Source: an uncultured Lachnospiraceae bacterium
Lineage (GTDB): Bacteria > Bacillota > Clostridia > Lachnospirales > Lachnospiraceae
DNA length: 8,996 bases
Direction of reading: 5' to 3'
Assembly: GCA_945492935.1 (NCBI GenBank)
Contig: CALYVE010000055.1
Span: 1 to 8,996, forward strand
The translations under genes and the position numbers were made by a program. The notes under the pieces were generated by a model. It made no database searches. It was not told the DNA's origin and worked only from the letters and a program-made list of their open reading frames with translations. The number at the start of each line of letters is the position of its first letter. Within the stretch, counting starts at the first letter, position 1. Below, piece after piece: positions 1-6,800 of this stretch.

Positions 1-137
1 GGGAAACATACACATATGAATTTGAGATGACCGAGAAGGATGACAATAATGGCCGTTTAGAGTTCAATATGGGTAATCTGAAGTCGACAGCTACAATCTA
101 TATCCGTAATGTACGAGTTGAGTTGATAGAAGAGTAA
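1..137 (+). CDS. 3' end of a secreted carbohydrate-active protein (likely carbohydrate-binding module), partial
   Basis: Only the last 44 codons are present, in the frame beginning at base 3 and ending with TAA at 135-137; the gene starts before the window. The other two plus frames hit stops within the first 30 bases. The residues alternate hydrophobic and polar in a beta-strand pattern, with 'DDNNGRLEFNMGN' followed by 'ATIYIRNVRVEL'. This matches the closing strands of CBM4/9-type jelly-roll modules, where an Asp/Asn-rich turn leads to 'L.F..G' and then an 'I.I.NV.VE' strand. Such modules sit at the end of secreted xylanases and cellulases and bind plant polysaccharide. The family assignment is an inference from a short tail. 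The catalytic domain, if any, cannot be seen, and other beta-sandwich proteins could end this way. A terminator follows 23 nt after the stop, so the gene is the last of its transcription unit. Confidence 0.6.
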   Translation, partial: ETYTYEFEMTEKDDNNGRLEFNMGNLKSTATIYIRNVRVELIEE

Positions 138-160
138 TCTTTTATATCATACACACCCCA

Positions 161-191
161 AATGCCACTATCCTTTGATAGTGGCATTTTT
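161..191 (+). terminator. Rho-independent terminator after the partial CBM gene
   Basis: There is a perfect 12-bp inverted repeat: AATGCCACTATC at 161-172, a 4-nt loop CTTT, then GATAGTGGCATT at 177-188. It runs into five T residues at 187-191. The stem begins 23 nt after the stop codon at 137. The opposite strand has no T-run after the stem, so it should act only on plus-strand transcripts. It separates the upstream gene from the topB unit. Confidence 0.9.
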
Positions 192-244
192 GAATTGTGG
201 CGCAGGACTCTGTCGGCAGTGCAATTCTTTCTTATTTTGTTGTA

Positions 245-273
245 ATGACTTTTGGTCATTCATGTGGTAAAAT
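245..273 (+). promoter_or_regulatory. Putative sigma-70/sigma-A promoter for topB
   Basis: ATGACT at 245-250 (4 of 6 match to TTGACA) is separated by exactly 17 nt from TAAAAT at 268-273 (5 of 6 match to TATAAT). The sequence ahead of it, about 228-241, is T-rich. Transcription would begin near 280, between the -10 box and the ribosome binding site at 291. That fits a topB start at 303 and rules out the in-frame upstream start at 252, which would lie upstream of the transcript. Called by eye; start-site mapping would decide. Confidence 0.5.
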
Positions 274-290
274 GCAGTTATCGATTATTT

Positions 291-296
291 GGAGGG
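291..296 (+). promoter_or_regulatory. Ribosome binding site fixing the topB TTG start
   Basis: GGAGGG lies 6 nt before the TTG at 303-305. No comparable Shine-Dalgarno sequence precedes the alternative in-frame TTG at 252, and the residues encoded between 252 and 302 match nothing expected in topoisomerases. The protein then opens 'MKNLYIAEKPSVA', the usual N-terminus of type IA topoisomerases. Confidence 0.85.
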
Positions 297-302
297 TCTG
301 TT

Positions 303-2348
303 TTGAAAAATTTATATATAGCGGAAAAACCAAGTGTAGCAAGAGAATTCGCAAAAGCACTTGGAGTAAAAGGCGCCGATAGCGCAGGCGGTAAGGATGG
401 CTTTATTGAGACTGCGGATTCCATAATTACCTGGTGTGTCGGTCACCTTGTTACGATGAGCTATCCGGATGCTTATGATGAGAATCTAAAGCGCTGGAGC
501 ATGGCAACAATCCCATTTATTCCAACAGAATATAAGTATGAAATTATTGGAACGGCAAGCCGTCAGTTTCAAGTTGTAAAAAAACTGCTTACCCGTGACG
601 ATGTCGGATGTATTTATGTATGTACGGACTCAGGACGAGAGGGAGAATATATTTATCGTCTCGTTGATCGTATGGCAGCGGTACCTGCGACAAAAGAAAA
701 ACGTCGTGTCTGGATTGACTCGCAAACAGAAGAAGAAATACTTCGAGGTATTAAGGAAGCAAAGCCGCTTTCTGAATATGACAATCTGAGTGACTCAGCA
801 TTTCTTCGTGCGCAGGAGGATTATCTGATGGGAATTAATTTTTCGCGTGCACTGACTCTGAAATATAGCCAGACGGTTAAGAATTATTTGAAACTTGATA
901 AGTGCGTCATTGCGGTAGGACGTGTCATGACTTGTGTCCTTGGCATGATTGTAAAACGCGAGCGAGAGATTCGTGCCTTTGTGCCGACCCCTTTTTATCG
1001 TGTCCTTGCAGATATGGATGGCTTTGAAGCTGAGTGGAAGGCAGTGGAGCGGTCTTCTTATTTTGAATCCCCACTTTTGTACAAGGAAAACGGTTTCAAA
1101 AAAAGAGAATCCGCAGAACAGCTGATTTCACAGTTATCTTCTAATCCGCCGATAGAGTTTATGGTTGAGAAGGTTGATAAGAAAACAGAAAAAAAAGCGC
1201 CACCCATGCTTTATAATCTTGCCGAACTTCAAAACGAATGTTCAAGACTTTTCAAAATCAGCCCATCGGACACACTTGCCATTGTGCAGGAATTGTATGA
1301 AAAAAAATTAGTAACCTATCCAAGAACAGATGCGCGTGTGCTTTCGACGGCAGTTGCGAAGGAAATTGGCAAAAATATCGGAGGACTTCGAAATTATGGT
1401 CCGCTTTCATCATTTGCCGAAAATATCATGAATCAGGGCGGGTACAAAGGAATAGCGAAGTCTAAGTACGTGAATGATAAGCAGATCACGGATCACTATG
1501 CCATTATTCCGACAGGCCAGGGCTTTGGCAATCTTCGATCTGTTTCTGAAACCGCACAGAAGGTGTACGATATCATTGCCAGAAGATTTCTTAGCATATT
1601 TTATCCGGCAGCTGAGTATGAGAAGATTGGTCTGACACTTACACGACCAATTGACGATGGTTTTGTCGAGAGCTTTTTTGCGAATTTTAAGTGCTTGAAA
1701 AAAACGGGATATTTGCAGATTGCCGGTATGCCAACTGATAAAAAAGGAGAGGAAGATAAGTCTTCTCCGCAAATGATGGAACAGATGGCAAATCTCAAGA
1801 AAGGTCAGGTGCTTCCGGCTATATCACTTACGATTAAAGAAGGCGAGACATCGGCACCGAAACGATATTCTTCTGGTACGCTTATTCTTGCAATGGAAAA
1901 CGCGGGCCAGCTGATTGAAGATGAAGAGCTTCGAAGCCAGATCAAAGGAAGCGGCATTGGTACAAGTGCTACGCGTGACAGTATTATCACTAAGCTTGTC
2001 ACAAATAATTACATTGCGCTCAACAAAAAAACACAGATTGTAACACCGACATTTCTTGGCGAAATCATATATGATGTCGTATATTATTCCATCAATAATC
2101 TGCTTCGTGCGGAGATGACGGCAAGCTGGGAAAAAGGGCTTTCCGGTGTAGCAGAGGGAACGATTTCCAAGGATGAATACACATCAAAGATGAATCAGTA
2201 TGTTATTGCGAATACAGAATTGGTAAAGCGTTTAGACAATCAATACAAGATTACATATATTTTTGATCAGACAAAACCGTTTTATGACAAAGCAAAGACT
2301 TCAAAAATAAAAACGAAGGCTGCAAATGAGCCGGAAACAGAGACGTAG
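303..2348 (+). CDS. topB: DNA topoisomerase III (type IA), TTG start
   Basis: Encodes 681 aa, the usual size for bacterial topoisomerase III. This ATP-independent enzyme cuts one DNA strand through a 5'-phosphotyrosine and passes another strand, decatenating replication and recombination intermediates in the cytoplasm. The N-terminal TOPRIM domain has 'LYIAEKPSVA' (Glu8) and 'TDSGREGEY' (Asp109, Glu113, Glu115). The catalytic tyrosine is Tyr339 in 'TYPRTDA', with Arg341 beside it. 'DHYAIIPTG' (His398) and 'GIGTSATRDSII' (551-562) are further family motifs. The second TOPRIM Asp of TopA (DxD) is Gly111 here, as I recall also for Bacillus-type TopB ('DAGREGE'), so it is not evidence of inactivity. 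There is no Cys4 zinc-ribbon at the C-terminus, only a Lys-rich tail from about residue 660. The start is TTG at 303, chosen from GGAGGG at 291-296 and the promoter position. It is followed 23 nt later by the beta-helix gene and is probably co-transcribed with it. No mobile-element genes flank it, so this looks like the housekeeping copy. Confidence 0.95.
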   Translation: MKNLYIAEKPSVAREFAKALGVKGADSAGGKDGFIETADSIITWCVGHLVTMSYPDAYDENLKRWSMATIPFIPTEYKYEIIGTASRQFQVVKKLLTRDDVGCIYVCTDSGREGEYIYRLVDRMAAVPATKEKRRVWIDSQTEEEILRGIKEAKPLSEYDNLSDSAFLRAQEDYLMGINFSRALTLKYSQTVKNYLKLDKCVIAVGRVMTCVLGMIVKREREIRAFVPTPFYRVLADMDGFEAEWKAVERSSYFESPLLYKENGFKKRESAEQLISQLSSNPPIEFMVEKVDKKTEKKAPPMLYNLAELQNECSRLFKISPSDTLAIVQELYEKKLVTYPRTDARVLSTAVAKEIGKNIGGLRNYGPLSSFAENIMNQGGYKGIAKSKYVNDKQITDHYAIIPTGQGFGNLRSVSETAQKVYDIIARRFLSIFYPAAEYEKIGLTLTRPIDDGFVESFFANFKCLKKTGYLQIAGMPTDKKGEEDKSSPQMMEQMANLKKGQVLPAISLTIKEGETSAPKRYSSGTLILAMENAGQLIEDEELRSQIKGSGIGTSATRDSIITKLVTNNYIALNKKTQIVTPTFLGEIIYDVVYYSINNLLRAEMTASWEKGLSGVAEGTISKDEYTSKMNQYVIANTELVKRLDNQYKITYIFDQTKPFYDKAKTSKIKTKAANEPETET

Positions 2349-2371
2349 CAGGAAACAATAAAGGAGTAAAT

Positions 2372-3061
2372 ATGGAACAGATAAGAGCAATTACAATAAA
2401 ATCAAATTATGACCTCGCGCATACGATGGCAAAGGACGAGCTGGGGAAATTAACATATCCATGGGAGGCACTGCCTCATATTAAAGATTGGATTCTTGCA
2501 ATCGGAAAGACACTTCCGGCAGAGGAATATAATCAGGTATCGGAGAATGTCTGGATTCATAAGAGTGCGAAGGTGTTTGCTTCTGCAAGTATTGCCGGAC
2601 CGACAATTATCGGACCAAATACGGAAGTAAGACATTGTGCATTTATTCGCGGAAATGCACTTGTTGGTGCTGACTGTGTTGTTGGAAATTCAACGGAGCT
2701 TAAAAATGTTATTCTTTTTGACAATGTTCAGGTGCCACATTATAACTATGTTGGTGATTCAGTGCTGGGCTATAAATCGCATATGGGAGCCGGATCAATT
2801 ACATCAAATGTAAAAAGCGATAAGACGCTTGTCTGCGTAAAAGGAAATGCGGAGGATGGTCCGTTTCATATTGATACCGGTCTTAAGAAATTCGGCGCAA
2901 TGCTTGGAGACTTTGTTGAGGTGGGTTGCAACAGTGTTCTTAACCCGGGTACAATCATTGGCAGTCATTCCAATATTTATCCGCTTTCACCGGTGCGTGG
3001 CTTCGTTCCGGCTGATAGCATTTATAAGACAGGTGGAGTCATCGTTTCGAAGAAGGCATAA
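2372..3061 (+). CDS. Left-handed beta-helix (hexapeptide-repeat) protein resembling the GlmU acetyltransferase domain
   Basis: Encodes 229 aa from ATG 2372, with AAGGAG at 2361-2366 and a 5-nt spacer, so translation should be strong. Residues about 1-58 form a leader unrelated to the repeats, with 'YPWEAL' near 29-34. From about 60 to 205 there are imperfect hexapeptide repeats ('VWIHKSAKV', 'TIIGPNTEV', 'ALVGADCVVGNSTELKN') typical of left-handed parallel beta-helix transferases. The segment 'VPHYNYVGDSVLG...MGAGSIT' (121-144) mirrors GlmU 'HLxYxGDxxIG...NIGAGTIT'. His123 and Tyr126 therefore align with the catalytic His and substrate-contacting Tyr of the GlmU acetyltransferase active site. 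The GlmU uridylyltransferase domain is absent, so it is not a full GlmU. Such proteins are often annotated as UDP-GlcNAc pyrophosphorylase-related; the leader shows no GXG pyrophosphorylase loop, so that label is not supported. An acyl- or acetyltransferase on a sugar nucleotide is the best inference; the substrate is unknown. It probably shares the topB transcript and ends before the hairpin terminator at 3083. Confidence 0.85.
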   Translation: MEQIRAITIKSNYDLAHTMAKDELGKLTYPWEALPHIKDWILAIGKTLPAEEYNQVSENVWIHKSAKVFASASIAGPTIIGPNTEVRHCAFIRGNALVGADCVVGNSTELKNVILFDNVQVPHYNYVGDSVLGYKSHMGAGSITSNVKSDKTLVCVKGNAEDGPFHIDTGLKKFGAMLGDFVEVGCNSVLNPGTIIGSHSNIYPLSPVRGFVPADSIYKTGGVIVSKKA

Positions 3062-3082
3062 TGAAATGCTATACGATAAAAG

Positions 3083-3151
3083 AACCTCCGACATCAAACG
3101 CATTATATCCGTAACGGATGGCAATGTGTTGTGATGTTTGGAGGTTTTTTT
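3083..3151. terminator. Long imperfect hairpin with T-run, probable bidirectional terminator
   Basis: Outer stem AACCTCC (3083-3089) pairs with GGAGGTT (3140-3146), followed on the plus strand by seven T (3145-3151). Inside it ACATC (3091-3095) pairs with GATGT (3133-3137). CGCATT (3099-3104) pairs with AATGTG (3123-3128, one G-U), and ATCC (3107-3110) pairs with GGAT (3116-3119). Small bulges interrupt a structure that is otherwise almost fully paired over 64 nt, with about 25 pairs. It lies 21 nt past the stop of the beta-helix gene. It also lies 37 nt past the stop of the convergent minus-strand gene, where the minus-strand reading ends in a T-rich CTTTTATCG. It can therefore terminate both units. 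It is longer than a normal intrinsic terminator. Confidence 0.8.
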
Positions 3152-3183
3152 GTTGGCCTTTTACTTGCCTGAAAGAATTTGAT

Positions 3184-3657
3184 TTAGTAAGAAATGGCCG
3201 GCTCGACAGTAGATTTGATTGCGTCGACGAGAAGCAGGGTTGTGTATTGATTGTCGCCGGAAAAGGTTATGTCATCTATCGAATTGACAAATGGAAGATT
3301 TGCGTTAATCTCATCCAGACAAGGGGCAAGCAACGGATACATAACGGTTATTGTTTCGTCGAGATTGTCAATGGAAACATTTGATATTTTATCCTCCTCG
3401 ACCGTTACGATCATATGTAAATTCGTACCGCCGAGATTCAGGGTAGAAGAATAGACGCCGGGTGAATAATGCATCATTGCACTTGTGGCATCTTCGGATA
3501 TTGATTCGCTTGATGCGGATGAATCGTTATCACTGTGTTTGTTGCCTGAGAACATATAAAAAAGTAAGAGAATCAGCAATGCTCCCAACAATAAGAATAT
3601 GCCGGTGAAAATAAGTTCCTTGGACTTTAGTACGATGATTTTTGTGTTTGCAGACAT
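3184..3657 (-). CDS. Small membrane-anchored extracytoplasmic protein with degenerate FMN-binding-like domain
   Basis: Encodes 157 aa on the minus strand; ATG at 3657-3655 is preceded by AAGGAG (3670-3665 on that strand) with a 7-nt spacer. A short basic N-terminus (residues 1-13) leads into one strongly hydrophobic segment at about 16-36 ('LIFTGIFLLLGALLILLLFY'), then a Ser/Asp/Glu-rich linker (about 38-60). This predicts a single-pass protein with its C-terminal domain outside the membrane. That domain starts 'YSPGVYSSTL' (64-73), continues 'MIVTVEEDKISNVSIDNLDE' and ends 'QYTTLLLVDAIKSTVEPA'. The order resembles the FMN_bind fold (Y.pG.Y, then V.V..gkI..V.I, then a terminal helix), but the SGATxT flavin-attachment motif is replaced by 'SGDNQYTT'. 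Covalent FMN is therefore doubtful. There is no lipobox Cys, so it is not a lipoprotein. It has no partner gene on its strand here; it is convergent with the topB unit and divergent from addBA. Function unknown; an FMN_bind-derived domain is the best guess. Confidence 0.8.
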   Translation of the reverse strand: MSANTKIIVLKSKELIFTGIFLLLGALLILLLFYMFSGNKHSDNDSSASSESISEDATSAMMHYSPGVYSSTLNLGGTNLHMIVTVEEDKISNVSIDNLDETITVMYPLLAPCLDEINANLPFVNSIDDITFSGDNQYTTLLLVDAIKSTVEPAISY

Positions 3658-3672
3658 GCCAAGTCTCCTTTT

Positions 3673-3682
3673 GATAATTATC
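3673..3682. repeat. Perfect 10-bp palindrome GATAATTATC
   Basis: GATAATTATC reads the same on both strands and lies immediately upstream of the ribosome binding site of the minus-strand gene. It could be a small operator or chance in AT-rich DNA; the symmetry does not extend beyond 10 bp. Confidence 0.3.
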
Positions 3683-3728
3683 GTACTTTATATATATTCA
3701 GTTTCAAAAAAAATATGACTTCCTGAAT

Positions 3729-3742
3729 CGAAAATTTGTTCG
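3729..3742. promoter_or_regulatory. Candidate LexA (SOS) box upstream of addB
   Basis: CGAAAATTTGTTCG matches the Firmicutes LexA operator form CGAAC-N4-GTTCG at 9 of the 10 fixed positions; the single mismatch is A for C at 3733. It lies just upstream of the expected -35 region of addB (the -10 is at 3773-3778) and in the shared control region with the minus-strand gene. A double-strand break repair operon is a plausible SOS target, but this is a motif match only. Confidence 0.4.
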
Positions 3743-3772
3743 AACGATATGGATTTTTGGAAAGAAATCTCG

Positions 3773-3778
3773 TATAAT
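3773..3778 (+). promoter_or_regulatory. -10 box of the addBA promoter
   Basis: A perfect TATAAT lies 34 nt before the addB ATG. The best -35 at a 17-nt spacing, TGGATT, matches TTGACA at only three positions, and no TGn extended -10 precedes it. A weak -35 next to a perfect -10 is compatible with low basal expression or factor-dependent control. Confidence 0.6.
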
Positions 3779-3806
3779 ATAGATATCAATTTAAAGGAGA
3801 TTCTAT

Positions 3807-6800
3807 ATGGCATTACAATTTGTTTTAGGATCGTCAGGTGTCGGAAAATCATATACTGTATACAAGCAGATGATTGAGGAGGCCGTGCAAAATCCAAAGG
3901 ACAATTACATATTACTTGTACCGGAACAGTTTTCACTCGCATTGCAGCGCAAGATGGTTTTACTGCATCCGAATACAGGTACGATGAATATTGATGTGAT
4001 AGGTTTTAATCGTTTGGCTTATCGTCTTTTTGATGAGCAAAATATAAAAATAGGACCTGTGCTGGAGGATTTCGGCAAAACGATGCTTGTGCGTCAGGTT
4101 GCAGAACAGGTCAAAGATGAGCTGTCTGTTTATTCAAATTGTCTGGATAAGCCCGGCTTTATTGATGAAGTCAAATCCTTGATGTCAGAGATGTATCAGT
4201 ATGATGTGGATAAGGACAGGCTTGGCGATGTATTGACGCAGCTGAAGGAGGAGCAATCTGAAACGCTTCTGTACAATAAGCTTCATGATATGCAGCTTAT
4301 TTTTAATGCGTTTGACGAACGGATTCAGGATTCATATATTGTGGCAGAACAGAGGACAGAGCTTATGGCGGATGCCATTCCAAAGTCAAAGCTGATTTCG
4401 AACAGTACGATTGTGATGGATGGCTTTACGGGATTTACACCGATTCAGCGTAAGGTTGTTCGTGCACTTCTGGCATATGCAAAGGATGTCAGAATCATTG
4501 TGACAATCGATGAAAAGTCGTACTATGCAAAGAAACTTCCGGAGCATAATCTATTTTATTTATCCAAGCAGACAATCAATTATATGTTGGAGGATGCGGA
4601 TGCAAGTAAGACTGTTTTGAAGGAACCGATTTTTATCGGTAAGTCTGCACAGGGACGCTTTGAAGAGAAAGCGCTCTCGCATCTTGAGGAGAATTTGTTT
4701 CGGTATCCATACCGGATTTTTACGGATGAACAGAAGGCTGTACAAATCATATCTTACGACAATCCTTTGCAGGAGATTACCGGTATTGCACAGACGATTC
4801 ATACCCTTGTCAAGGAAGAGGGCTATCGTTATCGTGATATCGCAATCATCAGTGGAAATTTAGAGAATACAATTAATTATGTCGATCGCGTTTTTCCGTT
4901 ATATTCGTTACCATACTTTTTGGATTACAGTCGTCCGGTACAGAACAATCCTTGTATTGATGCGTTGGAGCATTTGCTTACTATGTGTGTGGATGGATTT
5001 ACATATGACAGTATGTTTGCATTCCTCAAATCGGGCGTTATTGACAATATTACGAATGACCAGATTGAATTATTCGAAAATTATGCGCTTTCGACAGGTA
5101 TACATGGACTTTCCTGGTGGAATAAGGAGATTGATAATCCGGACATAGAACAAATAAGAGTTCAGGTAATGAACATTGTAAATCCGTTTTATGAAAGCAT
5201 AACAGGTGATTCGGTTACGATTTCAACCTGTGTTGCGGCTGTTTATCGTTTGTTTGATGCGCTTGGCTTTGAAGAAAAGCTTTCTGCCATCAAAAATATG
5301 TATGCCTGCATTTGTGAGATACTTGACAAAATGCTTGAGATTATGGCGGAGGATATTGTAACAATCGATACGTTTGAAGAACTTTTGCTACTTGGACTTT
5401 CAGACCTTGCGCTTGGAATGATTCCCAATAGCCTGGATTCTGTTATTGTAGGCGATATTACAAGAACAAGACTTGATGATATTCGTGTTCTGTTTGTAAT
5501 TGGTGTTAATGACGGAGTAATTCCAAAGAAAGGTACGCCTGCTCAGATTATCAGTGATTATGAGAAGGAACGATTAGAGACGTATTCGTTATCACTTGCG
5601 CCAACCGAAAAAATGAACGCTTATATTGAACAGTTTTATTTGTATACCAACATGACGAAGCCGAAGAACAAATTATTTTTGTCTTATGTTTTGATGAATG
5701 GCAACAACGAGCCCATGCGTCCTTCTTATGTCATAGGACGAATCAACAAACTCTTTCCGAAGCTTAAGATTGTTGAGGGCAGTAAATTCATGAATACCGT
5801 AAGCACAAAGGATGCGAGCATTCAGGTGCTTATCTTTGGATTACAGGCAATCCTGCAAGGGGATACAAGCAGACTGGAACAGACTCTGGCGTTGTATAAG
5901 CTCTATCTGGAGTCTGAGGATGAAAGCCTTGTATCGCGGGTAGAAGCTGCGATTATGTATAACAATATTCCGGAACCGCTTACAGAGGAGGTAGCAAAGC
6001 TTGTTCGCGTGCGTTTGTTATCGCAATCTGTTTCAAGTCTGGAACGCTATGCAAATTGTGCATATGCTTATTTCCTGCAATACGCACTTGGAATAAAAGA
6101 GCGTGGAGTAAAACAGATTGATAATCGAAATATTGGTATTATTTTGCATGCAGCCCTTGAATCAATGTTTCGTCATGTGCATGACAATTTAAAAAATGAC
6201 TGGTATGGTATTTCGGATGACGACAGGGCTTCTATGACAGAACGGTTTGTGAAGGAAGCGTTCGCGTGTGAATATTCGGAGCAGATGGATGATCCGCGCT
6301 ATGTTAAGCTTCTGGATAATTTAATCCGCATAGGTAAGCGTACAACGGAATATTTGACTAAGATTGGTAATCGTGACGTATTGCTACCTGAATATTTTGA
6401 ATATAAATTCCAAAATCAGATTTCTTTGCCTGATGTCGGGGAGACAATGCAGCTTCGAGGCGTTGTTGATCGCGGGGATGTATATTATGACGCTGAACAA
6501 CAGAAGCTTCGTCTTCGGATTGTTGATTATAAGTCAGGAAATCATGATTTTAAGCTTCATGAGCTTTATGAAGGCTTGCAGCTGCAGCTTGCGATATATA
6601 TGGGCGTAATGGAACAGCTTGTAAGCGAGCAGTACCGGAAAAACGGTATGGCAGATGTGCAGATTGTTCCCGACAGTATGCTTTATTATCAGTTTAAGGA
6701 TCCGTATGTGGAGGCAGACGATGCGGCGAAGGCACAAAAGGAAAGAAACAAAAAGCTCGATGTTACAGGATTGAAATCTGCTGATGTTGAGTATTTTCAC

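Larger units (their letters stand above)
3658..3806. promoter_or_regulatory. Divergent intergenic control region between the minus-strand membrane-protein gene and addB
   Basis: This AT-rich 149-nt stretch must carry promoters for both directions. For addB, TATAAT at 3773-3778 is a perfect -10 box, with only a weak -35 candidate (TGGATT, 3750-3755, 17-nt spacer). The expected transcript starts near 3785, and AAGGAG at 3794-3799 lies 7 nt before the ATG. For the minus-strand gene, TATATA/TATAAA-like stretches (about 3688-3698) are present but no convincing -35 box. TTGAAA (minus strand, 3707-3702) pairs with GATAAT (3682-3677) only with a 19-nt spacer, and that would put the start inside the ribosome binding site. 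The region also holds a LexA-box-like sequence and a 10-bp palindrome, listed separately. Confidence 0.65.

Noticed and set aside
1410..1772. A 120-codon open frame antisense to topB
   Set aside because: It lies wholly inside a certain gene, has no recognisable domain or clear ribosome binding site, and has Cys/Arg/Ile-rich shadow composition.
320..1954. AGCGG pentamers (for example 320-324, 1048-1052, 1950-1954), the Bacillus subtilis Chi sequence
   Set aside because: A 5-mer is expected by chance at this frequency, and the Chi sequence of this organism is unknown.
303..2348. topB as cargo of a conjugative element
   Set aside because: Mobile-element topoisomerases also have this size, but no relaxase, VirB/TraG, integrase or attachment site is seen and the flanks are ordinary chromosomal genes.
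3083..3151. Possibility that the structured region is a riboswitch
   Set aside because: It lies downstream of both neighbouring genes rather than in a 5' leader, and no known aptamer core was recognised.
3118..3384. An 88-codon plus-strand open frame covering the hairpin and the minus-strand gene
   Set aside because: It starts inside the terminator hairpin and overlaps the end of the minus-strand gene, which has a good ribosome binding site and a coherent membrane-protein architecture; the plus frame shows neither.
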